64,000 nt of DNA from JAXMBX01 sp046349635 (lineage in GTDB: Bacteria; Planctomycetota; Planctomycetia; Planctomycetales; Planctomycetaceae): NCBI GenBank assembly GCA_046349635.1, contig JAXMBX010000014.1, positions 31,798 to 95,797 on the forward strand, given 5' to 3'. The notes under the pieces are model-generated. The model had not been told where the DNA came from. It saw only the letters and a list, made by a program, of their open reading frames with translations, and did not search any database. Within the stretch, counting starts at the first letter, position 1. Every line of letters starts with the position of its first letter. Made by a program: the position numbers and the translations under genes. Shown one piece after another: positions 41,599-50,651 of this stretch.

Positions 41599-42279
41599 GT
41601 GAATCCGACAGATTTTGTTCCTCCCGCGTACCTGGTGATGACGAATGTCGATCCTGCGGATTGGTGTGCCCCCTTTACGCGCGAACGGAAGGTGATCGGG
41701 AGGCATGTGGATGCGGATATTCCGATTCCGCAGCGGTTCGCGCTTGTTTCCCGAAAGCATGGTGAAATCTGGGTCGATCAGAACACCCTGAAAGTGAAAG
41801 ACCTCGGCTCCAAATCCGGAACACACGTGAATGGAGTCTGGCTGATTCAGGGGAAAGAGACGACGGTCGTCATCGGGGACCGGATCTGGATGGGGGAAGT
41901 GGAGCTGCAGGTGGTCGACCAGGTTCCGTTGATTGCGCAGGTGCTGGCAGAAAGCGCGGTGACGGGAGACGAGGAGATTACCAGAGTCGCGAAGATGACG
42001 CAGCAGGAGATGCCGGCCGGGGATGATCCGCTGGCGCGGAGCACGGAGTTCGGGAATCGAAAGTTTGTGGCGCCGATCCGAACCCTGCTGGCGGAATTGT
42101 CCAATGCAGAACTGGAAGTGGTCCTGTGGATGGGGCGGGGTTATCTGGATGACCAGGAACTGGGACAGAAACTGTTCCGGAGTCCGAATACCATTCGGAC
42201 GCATTTGAGCAATATATTTCGTAAGCTCAATGTGCATTCGCGGGCCGAGGTGATCGGCTGTCTGCGTCGAGTGCGCTGA
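41599..42279 (+). CDS. FHA domain protein with LuxR-type DNA-binding domain
   Basis: Protein of 226 aa with an FHA phosphothreonine-binding domain at residues 8-107: GR at 34-35 (VIGRHVDAD), SRKH at 51-54, and GTHVNG (Asn78) complete the phosphopeptide-binding set. A LuxR/GerE helix-turn-helix follows at 165-222 (LSNAELEVVLWMGRGYLDD, SPNTIRTHLSNIFRKLNVHSR). No REC domain is present. It may be a transcription factor driven by Ser/Thr kinase phosphorylation of itself or a partner. The GTG at 41599 is chosen to include the first FHA strand (AYLVMTNVD); ATG at 41638 is a weaker alternative. Divergent from the PVC fusion gene. Confidence 0.85.
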   Translation: MNPTDFVPPAYLVMTNVDPADWCAPFTRERKVIGRHVDADIPIPQRFALVSRKHGEIWVDQNTLKVKDLGSKSGTHVNGVWLIQGKETTVVIGDRIWMGEVELQVVDQVPLIAQVLAESAVTGDEEITRVAKMTQQEMPAGDDPLARSTEFGNRKFVAPIRTLLAELSNAELEVVLWMGRGYLDDQELGQKLFRSPNTIRTHLSNIFRKLNVHSRAEVIGCLRRVR

Positions 42280-42346
42280 TCGCGCCGCGCCGAGATGCGG
42301 TGAATTTCGTTCCTGGTGAGCTCTTAATAATCGCGAGGTTCTGCGA

Positions 42347-44974
42347 ATGTCGCTGTTACTCCGTGCGTTGTGTGTGTGCCTTGTTCTCGGTCTGGGGACC
42401 GCGAGTTTCGGTGGGGAGAAATTCTCCGCGATTCAGATCGTTCCCGGTCCGAAGGCGGACAAGGTCGAACTGAATTGTGTGCAGTTGCTCAAGGATCGGA
42501 TCGCCGAGATCACGACGGCCCCGATCGGTTACGGACCGTTGCCGGAGCAGTTTCAGGGCTTGGTGATCCAGATCGGGACGCTAGGGTCGCATCCGGAACT
42601 GCAAGGGGTGGCGGAAAAGCTGGAGATTCCATTGCCGACGGAGTTTGATCCGGGGACGGAGGGATACATCCTGGCGACGAAGCCTCGGGGGGAGCGGCAG
42701 GTGGTGCTGGCGTTGGGGAAAGACCGGCGCGGAGTGCTGTATGCCGTGGGAGAAATCCTGCGGCAGATGGTCGGGCGGAAGGACGGGGTGGAGTTTCCAC
42801 GGGAGCTGCATCTGCGGCATGCCCCACGGTGGCCGATGCGGGGGCTGAATGTTTCCCAGGGGGAAACCATCCGGGAATTGACGGATTCCCGTCACTGGAC
42901 GCATGAGGAGATGTTGCGGGCGCACTTGGATTATGCGCTGGCGGGAGCGAACACGTTTGAGCTCGGTGCGAATGGAGGCCCGGAAAATCTGTTCGACGAA
43001 TTGAAGTCATACGGGATCGACACGCTGGTCTGCATTGTGGCGAACCAGGGAGAGGGACCGCCTGAATGGCAGGCGAAGGAAGGGATCGGACGGAAGGGGT
43101 ATCTCAGTCCGGGGATTCCAGCGGCGCGGCAGGCGCTGCTCGAACAACACGAACAGATTTTCAAGTCGATGAAGCCGTTCGATTACATCCACCTCAAGTC
43201 GGGGGATGGGGGCGGGGATGAATCGGAAGTGTCGGCCCCCTATGGGCGGGCGATGATTCTGCTGTGCGAAGAGTACGCCAAGATGCTGCAGAAGTATCAG
43301 CCTCAGATCAAGATCTTTGTCGGCAACCAGAAGCTCGATAACGCCGGTGACATCGCGATTTTCGAGCATCTGCAGTCGAAGCGGTGTGACTGGTGCGCAG
43401 GGATCATGTACGGCCCAGGCTCGAATGCGATGGGGTGGACCCCGGGACGGCGGCAGGACCATCGGACAGACCTGTTCCACTATGCGCGGCGGGGAGCGAG
43501 GGGGGGATATCTGCGGGAGATGCTGCATCAGTTGCCTCCGCAGCAGAATATCCTGCTGTTCACGGACATCACGCATTGGGTGTATTCGCAATGGGGGTTG
43601 ATGGACCACGAGATGATTGCCGACCGAAATTACCAGACGCCCCCCAAGTGGGATTACGACATGTATGCCCGCAAGCCCGACCCGGCGATGGCGCTGGTCT
43701 ACAACCGTCGGACGTTCCACGCGCGGCCGAGCGCGTACTACAAGGCGTTTCAGGAGACGGCGGAATTCACGATCGGGGATGTGGCGTATTCGGAGGGGAT
43801 GCACGACCACGCGAATGTGTGGACGTATTTGCGTTTGTTCTGGAATCCGCATCAATCCGTGCAGGAGGTGGTCGGCGAGTACGCGCGAGCCCATTTCGGG
43901 CCGGAGGCGGCTCCGAAGATGACGGAGGCGATCTTCACGCTGGAGAAGAATGTGGAGACGCCGATTGCGGATAATCCGGGGATCGACAAACTGATCGCGT
44001 TGGTGGAAAGTGCCGGGACGGTGATGCCGGAAGATCTGAAAGCGAAGAATTACTTGTGGCGGGAATACCTGGAGAAGTCGTATCTCGACAAATATATCCA
44101 GTTGGATGTGCGGCGGCAGAAGGCACAGGTGGCGGAGATCACAGGGCAACTACAGAAGAAGTTCGCCGGGGGGAAAGGTTCGCCGGAAGAATTGCATGGG
44201 CTGGTGACGGAATTGGCGAAACTTTCGTTGCCGGAACCTTCACCGGAGATGCAGAAGCTGAAAGCGGACGCGACGCGGATTGGGGAGGAGAACAATCGGC
44301 TGAATGGCAAGGGAAATGACGGGTTGTTCAACCTGAAACAGGATTACGTCGGCTATGGCTGGTTGCAGAGGGAACTGCAGAAAGCAGCGGCAGCGAAGCC
44401 GGAAGAATGCCGTGAGATAGTGGAAGAGATTCTGTACAACGATGACCCTGGTGAGGGTGGGTTCTATGATGATGCGGGAGTCGCGGAGAAGTCGCCGCAT
44501 CTGGTGTCTGGGTGGTCCTTTGACGGGGCACACGTCAGTCCGACGAATCGGAAGTCGCAGATCACGATGGCGTTCACCACCGATGAGAAGAAGGGGGTGA
44601 CGTTCCAGTACAACGATCTTGATCCGAAAGCGGAGTACCGGGTGCGGTTGTCGCTGGTGCGTCCGAAGTACAAGCCCCGGTATGCGGAGCGGCATCCGCA
44701 GAGCAAGCAGTCGATCCACGCGGATGACGTGACGCTGGCGGAGAACGTGGTGCTCCCGGAATCAATTGCAGAATACTTTGAGTACGACATTCCGCAATCG
44801 GCCACAAAAGATGGCAAGCTGACGCTGTGGATGGAAAAAGAGGCCGGGATCGGCGAGGGGCTGCAATCGGATCGGACGCTGTGGCGGAACACCGGCGGAT
44901 GGGGGACGCTGGTGTCGGAGGTGTGGCTGATGAAGAAAGGGGCGCCGAAGCGGTATCAGGCGACTGTCAAATAG
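42347..44974 (+). CDS. Secreted glycoside hydrolase-like protein of unknown specificity
   Basis: Exported protein of 875 aa with signal peptide MSLLLRALCVCLVLGLGTASFG. Residues 25-150 look like the non-catalytic domain that precedes GH20/GH67-type barrels (LGKDRRGVLYAVGEILRQM). The following region starts with the typical RWPMRGLNVSQGET, then a TIM-barrel-like part (ANTFELGANGGPEN, YIHLKSGDGGGDESE, LLFTDITHWVYSQWG). A helical linker and a C-terminal beta-sandwich (residues 690-870), likely carbohydrate-binding, follow. Acidic catalytic residues cannot be assigned with confidence. Probably acts on a polysaccharide or glycoside in the periplasm-like space. Confidence 0.75.
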   Translation: MSLLLRALCVCLVLGLGTASFGGEKFSAIQIVPGPKADKVELNCVQLLKDRIAEITTAPIGYGPLPEQFQGLVIQIGTLGSHPELQGVAEKLEIPLPTEFDPGTEGYILATKPRGERQVVLALGKDRRGVLYAVGEILRQMVGRKDGVEFPRELHLRHAPRWPMRGLNVSQGETIRELTDSRHWTHEEMLRAHLDYALAGANTFELGANGGPENLFDELKSYGIDTLVCIVANQGEGPPEWQAKEGIGRKGYLSPGIPAARQALLEQHEQIFKSMKPFDYIHLKSGDGGGDESEVSAPYGRAMILLCEEYAKMLQKYQPQIKIFVGNQKLDNAGDIAIFEHLQSKRCDWCAGIMYGPGSNAMGWTPGRRQDHRTDLFHYARRGARGGYLREMLHQLPPQQNILLFTDITHWVYSQWGLMDHEMIADRNYQTPPKWDYDMYARKPDPAMALVYNRRTFHARPSAYYKAFQETAEFTIGDVAYSEGMHDHANVWTYLRLFWNPHQSVQEVVGEYARAHFGPEAAPKMTEAIFTLEKNVETPIADNPGIDKLIALVESAGTVMPEDLKAKNYLWREYLEKSYLDKYIQLDVRRQKAQVAEITGQLQKKFAGGKGSPEELHGLVTELAKLSLPEPSPEMQKLKADATRIGEENNRLNGKGNDGLFNLKQDYVGYGWLQRELQKAAAAKPEECREIVEEILYNDDPGEGGFYDDAGVAEKSPHLVSGWSFDGAHVSPTNRKSQITMAFTTDEKKGVTFQYNDLDPKAEYRVRLSLVRPKYKPRYAERHPQSKQSIHADDVTLAENVVLPESIAEYFEYDIPQSATKDGKLTLWMEKEAGIGEGLQSDRTLWRNTGGWGTLVSEVWLMKKGAPKRYQATVK

Positions 44975-45026
44975 ATGCAGCAAGACACCGGCGGAGTTAG
45001 TAGCATAGATCAAAGCGATTCCGTTC

Positions 45027-45062
45027 AGGGGCTTCTGTTGGCACAGTGCGCCCCTGCCACCC
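45027..45062 (+). repeat. GC-rich hairpin repeat family C, copy 2
   Basis: Outer stem AGGGGC (45027-45032) with GCCCCT (45050-45055), inner stem CTGT (45035-45038) with ACAG (45043-45046), then the same GCCACCC tail as copy 1 at 4623-4658. Base pairs differ from copy 1 but pairing is kept. Confidence 0.7.
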
Positions 45063-45077
45063 GACGTTTTCTTCACC

Positions 45078-45806
45078 ATGATTCTTGACCTCCCCACTTC
45101 CTACGCTGAACAGTTTACACGCGATGGTTATGGCGTTTTTCCGGAAGCGGTTTCGGATGAGACTGTGCAGAAGCTGCAAGCGGCGATTGATGAGCTTCCG
45201 GAGAGTACGGGGTTGTTGAGGAACGCGGGGCGGTATGGGATCCGGAATTTGCTAGAACTTTCGCCGGCGGTTCGCGAGTGTGCGCGGCTGCCGGAGGTGC
45301 GGCGGTTTGCGACGGCGATTCTGGGGGAGGGGGCGTTTGCCGTCCGGGCTACGTTTTTCGACAAGGTTCCGGATGCGAACTGGAGCCTGATCTGGCATCA
45401 GGACCTGGCGATTGCGGTGGCGGAGAAGCGCGACGTGCCGGGCTTCAAGGCGTGGCGGAACAAGGAGGGGGTATGGCTGGTGCAGCCTCCGCGGGAGATC
45501 CTGTCGCGGGTGATTGCGGTGCGGATTCATCTGGATGATTGCGGCCCCGAGAATGGGCCGTTGCGGGTGGTGCCGGGATCACATCGGCAGGGAGTGCTCG
45601 AAAATCAGGAAGTCACGGAGGGGACGGGGGCCGAGCAGGTGACTTGTTGTGTCCCCGCGGGAGGGGTGGTTATTATGTCACCGTTGACCCTGCACGCCTC
45701 TTCGAAAGCGGAATCTCCGTCGCATCGTCGTGTCGTTCACATCGAGTATGCGAACGAGGAGCTTCCAGGGGGATTGCAGTGGCATCAAAGGATCACAGCC
45801 GTTTAG
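45078..45806 (+). CDS. Phytanoyl-CoA dioxygenase family protein
   Basis: Fe(II)/2-oxoglutarate-dependent oxygenase of 242 aa, cytoplasmic. The iron ligands are seen as HxD in SLIWHQDLAI and the distal His in SPLTLHASSKAES, with the 2-oxoglutarate-binding Arg in SHRRVVHIEYA. GPLRVVPGSHRQG is also typical of PhyH. The substrate is unknown; bacterial relatives hydroxylate small molecules and natural products. First gene of a co-directional run with cyclase, SDR and hydroxyacid dehydrogenase genes, suggesting a shared catabolic pathway. Confidence 0.88.
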   Translation: MILDLPTSYAEQFTRDGYGVFPEAVSDETVQKLQAAIDELPESTGLLRNAGRYGIRNLLELSPAVRECARLPEVRRFATAILGEGAFAVRATFFDKVPDANWSLIWHQDLAIAVAEKRDVPGFKAWRNKEGVWLVQPPREILSRVIAVRIHLDDCGPENGPLRVVPGSHRQGVLENQEVTEGTGAEQVTCCVPAGGVVIMSPLTLHASSKAESPSHRRVVHIEYANEELPGGLQWHQRITAV

Positions 45807-45863
45807 TGGTCGTCTCTCACAGCTTTCGCTGACGCCTTTCCTCAATTCTTCCGGAGTTCCGCC

Positions 45864-47597
45864 ATGGCTGCCTTCAGCGCTCGAAGACTGCTGCGCGTTC
45901 CGTTTGTCTGGACGGTCTGTGTTCTTGGTCTGGCCGCAGGGCCAGGGTCGGCGGAGGAAAAGCCGACGGGGGCCGGCAAGTATGTCGATCTGTCGCTGAT
46001 TGTGGCGCCGGATTATCCGGCGACGTGGCCGGCGCCGAACTTTCATCCGTTCTTCCTGAACCGCTATCTGCGGATCGGGCCGCTGAGTGCGTACAACAGC
46101 GAGGTGCTGGCGATTGATGAGAACACGGGAACGCAACTGGATTCGCCGGCGCACTCGGTCCCTCCGCCGGGGGCTCCCTACGAATGGGCGGGAGAGATGG
46201 GGAAGATCACGGGGGACAAGATCCCGGCGTGGCAGTTGTGTGGAGAGGCGTGTGTGATCGATTGCCGTGCGCTGCTGGACAGTATCCCGAAGGGGCAGAG
46301 TCCGCTGGTGACCGCGCAGCACGTGAAGGACTGGGAAGCGAAGCATCGTCCGCTGAAAGCGGGGGACGTGGCATTGTTCGCGAGCGGATACAGTGACCTG
46401 TACTATCAGCCTTTTCCGGCGGGGCACCGGTTTTTGAATGATCCGATGAACGGGAAGGCGCCGCTGTGGCCGGATCCGGACCCGGGTTGCATGGAGTACC
46501 TGGCGCAGAAAGGGGTGATGACGGCGGGGACGGACAGCCCGAGCATGGGGCCTTTGCCGGGGCCGATGGCGGCGGCGACGCATCTGGCGGGATTGAAATA
46601 CGGGATGTGCTGGACGGAGTCGGTGACGGGATTGTTAAAGTTGCCGACGACGGGGGCGTTTTATTGCATGCTGGGAGTGAAGCACCTCGGGGGGGCGGGG
46701 GCGGAGACGCGGGCGTTCGCGATTACTGAGCCGGGGCTTGCGTCGCGATTGATTGAATCGGCCCGGAAGAAGCAGGTGGTGGATCTGTCGGTGACGCTGG
46801 ACGAGAAGTTACCCACAACGTCGCCGGGGGGAGAGTCGGGGGCGCATCGGCATCCTTACCTGCGGAAGGTCCTGCTGACGTTTGAGCAGACGAAAGGGAA
46901 CGGTTTCGCGCAGACGCACTTTATGGATGCTCACGCGGGGACGCACCTGGTTCCGCCGTCGTATGCGTTGCCTTCCGCGAATGATCCGGTACCGAGTTAT
47001 GCCCCGCAGATTGAGGACTGGCTGAAGAGATATGAAGCGAAATACGGGAAACGAGGGACCAGCGACCTGACGACGGAGAAGATTCCGCTGGAGCAGACGT
47101 GCGGGCGGGCGCGGGTGATTGACGTGTCGCGGCTGATCGGATCGACGGCAAAGAATACGTGGCCGAACTCACCGGAGATTAAGGTTTCCGATCTGCAGGC
47201 TTATGAGCAGCAGTCGGGAGCGCTGTCGGCGGGGGAGGTCGTGATCTTCAAGAGCGGGTGGAGTGACCGGTATTACCAGGAGGGGGAGGAGGGGTTGGCG
47301 TGCATGACGGACCCGCTGGCAGGCAAGTCCGAAGGCTGGCCGGCGCCGGGGCCGGAGGCGATTGCATATCTGGCGGGGAAGGGGATTCGGTGCGTGGGGA
47401 CAGATGCTCCGACGCTGGGGGGCACGAACCCGCGACAGGCGTTGTGGACGTATTGGGCGCTGGGTGGGAAGGGGATGGTGGGGGTGGAGTTCCTGACAAA
47501 TGTCGGAAAGCTCCCGGCGAACTCGTATTTCCTGTTCGCACCGATCAAAATCGAGGGCTGCCACGGAGGACCGGGGCGGGCGATTGCGCTGTATTGA
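45864..47597 (+). CDS. Exported protein with two tandem cyclase/kynurenine-formamidase-like domains
   Basis: Exported protein of 577 aa (signal peptide about residues 1-30) with two copies of the cyclase family domain (about 38-290 and 304-570). The family metal motif HxGTHxDxPxH is split between copies: the first has NTGTQLDSPAH at 87-97 (loses two His, keeps Asp and last His), the second HAGTHLVPPSYA at 357-368 (keeps the two His, loses Asp and last His). Both copies share a TDxPSxG/TDAPTLGG segment (MTAGTDSPSMGP; RCVGTDAPTLGG). Family members hydrolyse amides or lactones with zinc or manganese. An active site composed of both halves is possible. Confidence 0.85.
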   Translation: MAAFSARRLLRVPFVWTVCVLGLAAGPGSAEEKPTGAGKYVDLSLIVAPDYPATWPAPNFHPFFLNRYLRIGPLSAYNSEVLAIDENTGTQLDSPAHSVPPPGAPYEWAGEMGKITGDKIPAWQLCGEACVIDCRALLDSIPKGQSPLVTAQHVKDWEAKHRPLKAGDVALFASGYSDLYYQPFPAGHRFLNDPMNGKAPLWPDPDPGCMEYLAQKGVMTAGTDSPSMGPLPGPMAAATHLAGLKYGMCWTESVTGLLKLPTTGAFYCMLGVKHLGGAGAETRAFAITEPGLASRLIESARKKQVVDLSVTLDEKLPTTSPGGESGAHRHPYLRKVLLTFEQTKGNGFAQTHFMDAHAGTHLVPPSYALPSANDPVPSYAPQIEDWLKRYEAKYGKRGTSDLTTEKIPLEQTCGRARVIDVSRLIGSTAKNTWPNSPEIKVSDLQAYEQQSGALSAGEVVIFKSGWSDRYYQEGEEGLACMTDPLAGKSEGWPAPGPEAIAYLAGKGIRCVGTDAPTLGGTNPRQALWTYWALGGKGMVGVEFLTNVGKLPANSYFLFAPIKIEGCHGGPGRAIALY

Positions 47598-47642
47598 TCG
47601 CAGCGCATTGATGTTTCTTCTCTGTTCTTTTGAAAGTACCGC

Positions 47643-48485
47643 ATGCAACACGTGACTTCGCAGCGTTTCCAAGGCCAGGTGGCAGTTGTCACCGGGGCCG
47701 CCCAGGGAATCGGCAAGGGGATCGCCGAAAAGTTTCTGCGCGAAGGGGCGAAGGTCGCGCTCGTCGATAAGGACTACGACCTGTTACTGGCAACAGAGGC
47801 GGAGTTCGGAAAGAGCTATGGCGATACGCAGGTCACATCGATTCAGACAAACGTGGGGAGTGCATCCTCGGTCAACCGGATGTTTGACGCGGTGCAGCAG
47901 CGTTTGGGTGGGGCGGACGTGCTGGTGAACAACGCGGCTTGGGCGGCGCCGGTGAAGCATTTCCTGGAAATGACGGAAGCGTTCTGGGATGAAGTGCTGA
48001 CGACGAACTTAAAGAGCGTGTATCTCTGTTCGCAGCAGTTCGCGAAGGGATTGGATGCCCGCCGTCAACCGGGGGCGATTGTGAACATCAGCACGTATGG
48101 AGCGTTGCGGGCGCAGAGGGAGATGACGGCGTACAACGCGAGCAAGGGGGGAGTGGAAGCGCTGACTCGGACGATGGCGATGGACCTGGCTCCGTGGCAG
48201 ATCCGGGTGAACGCGGTCGGTCCCGGCCCGATTGCGACACCGTCGTTCCTGGAACTGTTTAATACGCCGGAAAAACTGGATCGAATCCGGTCCTGTGTGC
48301 CGCTGGAACGGCTGGGGAAAGAGGAAGATATTGCCAACGCCGTCGCGTTCCTGGCGAGCGGAGAGGCGTCGTTCATCACCGGCCAGGTGCTGTACGTGGA
48401 CGGGGGATCTGTGTCGCAGATCCGGCCTCCCGCGTACACGGCGAATCTCAAACGGCCTGCGAACTCTAACAAGACATCTTCGTAA
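47643..48485 (+). CDS. SDR family oxidoreductase
   Basis: Short-chain dehydrogenase of 280 aa. NAD(P)-binding VVTGAAQGIGKGIA, VLVNNAAWAAP (NNA motif), catalytic Tyr/Lys in YNASKGGVEAL with Ser in IVNISTYGAL, and a C-terminal ITGQVLYVDGG (classical SDR). The Asp in LVDKD after the second strand suggests NAD preference. Substrate unknown; likely a sugar, polyol or hydroxy acid given the neighbours. It lies 45 bp after the cyclase gene. Confidence 0.92.
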   Translation: MQHVTSQRFQGQVAVVTGAAQGIGKGIAEKFLREGAKVALVDKDYDLLLATEAEFGKSYGDTQVTSIQTNVGSASSVNRMFDAVQQRLGGADVLVNNAAWAAPVKHFLEMTEAFWDEVLTTNLKSVYLCSQQFAKGLDARRQPGAIVNISTYGALRAQREMTAYNASKGGVEALTRTMAMDLAPWQIRVNAVGPGPIATPSFLELFNTPEKLDRIRSCVPLERLGKEEDIANAVAFLASGEASFITGQVLYVDGGSVSQIRPPAYTANLKRPANSNKTSS

Positions 48486-48535
48486 AACTGACAGCGCTGC
48501 GGTTTCTTCTCATTTGAAGTCTGAAAGGATTGAAC

Positions 48536-49504
48536 GTGCATCGTCTCTGGTTTGAACGGACACCCCCTGCGGAATTTGATTCTCTCTGGAAGCACCAGGC
48601 TGTCATGGCCGGTTCCGGCAATGATGCGCCTCCTTCCAATCCCTATCCCGGCGTGGAGACGGCGGAGGCGGCGATTGCGGGGGGACGTCTGAAATATGGG
48701 GCGGATTTCATGGATCTGGCGCCGAACCTGAAGGTGATTGCCCGGACGGGAATCGGCTATGACAACGTGGACGTTCCCGCCGCCACGAAACGAGGGATTG
48801 TGGTGTGCAACGTCCCGGACGGGCCGACGCGGTCCACGGCGGAGCATGCCATTACGCTGCTGCTGATGGTGGCAAAAGACATCAAGATGATCGAGGGCTT
48901 GCTCACGCAGGGGCAATGCCAGGATTATCACGCCGCGTTGACGGGGATTGAACTGTGGGGGCGGACGCTGGGGGTGGTCGGGTTCGGACGGATCGGCCGG
49001 ACGGTGGCACACTTCGGAGTGGGGCTGGATATGAACGTCCTCGTGTACGATCCCTTCGTGAAGCCGGAGGTGATTAAAGAGGCGGGGATGGGACCGGTCG
49101 AGTCGCTGGACGAGTTGCTGGCGCAATCGGATTTTGTCTCGCTGCACATGCCCGCGACGGCGGAGATGAAAAACCTGATGAACGCGGACCGGTTCCAGAA
49201 GATGAAAAAGGGTTCGATCCTGATCAACTGCGCGCGAGGGGCGCTCGTGGATGAAGCGGCGCTGGTGGCGGCGCTCGACAGCGGGCACCTGCGGGCGGCG
49301 GGGCTGGATGTGTTCCAACACGAACCTCCTCCTCCGGATCATCCGCTGCTGAATCGGACGAATGTTGTCTGCACACCGCATATTGCCTCTGCGACGGAAG
49401 TGGGGAAGCGGAACCTGTGGACGGGGGGCATCGTGCAGGCGCTGCAGGTGTTGAACGGTGAGAAGCCCGCGAATTTCATCAACCCGGAAGTCTGGAAGAA
49501 GTAG
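48536..49504 (+). CDS. D-isomer-specific 2-hydroxyacid dehydrogenase
   Basis: NAD(P)-dependent D-2-hydroxyacid dehydrogenase of 322 aa, phosphoglycerate-dehydrogenase type. Rossmann motif GVVGFGRIGRTVA, catalytic Arg in INCARGALVDE, Glu in QHEPPPPDHPLL, and His in CTPHIASAT. The substrate-binding loop RTGIGYDNVDV is typical. Not enough to tell glyoxylate reductase from phosphoglycerate dehydrogenase, and the ACT domain of SerA is absent. The GTG at 48536 is chosen because AAAGGA at 48524-48529 has a 6-base spacer to it; an in-frame TTG lies two codons upstream. Confidence 0.92.
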   Translation: MHRLWFERTPPAEFDSLWKHQAVMAGSGNDAPPSNPYPGVETAEAAIAGGRLKYGADFMDLAPNLKVIARTGIGYDNVDVPAATKRGIVVCNVPDGPTRSTAEHAITLLLMVAKDIKMIEGLLTQGQCQDYHAALTGIELWGRTLGVVGFGRIGRTVAHFGVGLDMNVLVYDPFVKPEVIKEAGMGPVESLDELLAQSDFVSLHMPATAEMKNLMNADRFQKMKKGSILINCARGALVDEAALVAALDSGHLRAAGLDVFQHEPPPPDHPLLNRTNVVCTPHIASATEVGKRNLWTGGIVQALQVLNGEKPANFINPEVWKK

Positions 49505-49511
49505 TTTGTGG

Positions 49512-49584
49512 GGCAAAATGCTCGGGACGAAGTGCGGTGATGTGACGCTTGGATCTCCCAGGTAATCTATAACCGTATTTTGCC
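49512..49584 (+). repeat. Intergenic hairpin repeat family A, copy 3
   Basis: A 73-nt element bounded by GGCAAAATGC and GTATTTTGCC (10 bp with one G-T wobble). The outer base pair (G-C) differs from copy 1 (C-G) but still pairs. It shares GCTC-GGACGA after the left arm. It begins 7 bases after the stop codon of the hydroxyacid dehydrogenase gene, like copy 1 after the NUDIX gene. Confidence 0.75.
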
Positions 49585-49652
49585 GGGAGTTCCGGATCGT
49601 ATTGTGCCCCGGTGACTTTGAACGAACGACGCGCTGACTGAAGAGGTTCACC

Positions 49653-50620
49653 ATGAAAGCCTGGCTGGTCGATCATTTTGGTCCCCCGGAAGAGATGACG
49701 TTTGGAGAGACGCCGGTTCCGGAGCCCGGGCCGCAGGAGGTGCGGATCAAGCATCGGGCGGCGGCGTTGAACTTCTTTGACCTGCTGCTGGTGCAGGGGA
49801 AGTACCAGGAGCAGCCTCCGTTTCCGTTTACCCCCGGTGCGGAGGCGGCGGGGGTGATCGACGCGGTCGGTTCCGAGGTGAAGCATCTGGCCGTGGGACA
49901 GAAGGTGATCGCGTTTGTGAACCGGGGGGATACGGGGAGCAGTCGGTCACGCATTTTGCAGGTGTGTTTCCGCTGCCGGAGGGGTGGACGTTCGCCGAAG
50001 GGGCGGCGTTGCCGATCGTGTATCAGACCTCCTACTGCGGGTTGGTGACGCGAGGGGGATTGAAAGCGGGAGAGACGTTGCTCGTGCATGCGGGGGCGAG
50101 CGGGGTCGGAATGGCGGCGATCCAGATCGGAAAGGCGTTGGGGGCGAAAGTCATCGCCACCTGTGGCAGCGCGGCGAAGCAGGAGTTCTGCAAAAAGATC
50201 GGGGCGGATGAAGCGCTCAATTACACCGATCCGGCATGGGTGGACCGGGTGAACGAGATCACGAAGAAACGCGGTGCGGACGTGATCTATGACCCGGTGG
50301 GTGGGGACGTGTGCGACCTGTCGCTCAAGTGCATTGCTTCGGGAGGGCGGTTGTTGATCATCGGGTTTACGAGCGGAAAGATTCCCAATATTCCCGCGAA
50401 CCGAATTCTGTTGAAATCGATGTCGGTGGTGGGGGTGTTCTGGGGGCGGATGGTGAAGGAGAATCCCCGCTATCCGCACGAGGTGCATCAGGCGTTGCTC
50501 AAGCTGGGGGTCAAGCCGGTGGTGAGCAAAGAGTACCCGCTGGCGGAGGCCCTGCAGGCCATGCAGGCGGTGGCGCAGCGCGAAGTGCTGGGGAAGATCG
50601 TGCTGTCGATGCCGGAGTAA
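49653..50620 (+). pseudogene. NADPH:quinone oxidoreductase (MDR family), interrupted by a frameshift
   Basis: Medium-chain dehydrogenase/reductase of zeta-crystallin type, without structural zinc. N-terminal part MKAWLVDHFGPPEEMTFGET to VIAFVNRG, then the frame breaks at a run of six G (49924-49929); the rest continues in another frame from about VTHFAGVFPLPEGW, with AGASGVGMAAIQIGKALGAKV (NADP-binding) and DVIYDPVGGDV. One additional G would restore a normal protein of about 322 aa. The intact downstream sequence suggests either a very recent mutation, phase variation or a base-calling error in the G run. Left as is, translation stops at 50048 after 131 aa. Last gene of the run starting with the PhyH gene. 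Confidence 0.8.
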
Positions 50621-50651
50621 GCCGCTGTAGCGGAAGCGGAAGAAAAAATCT

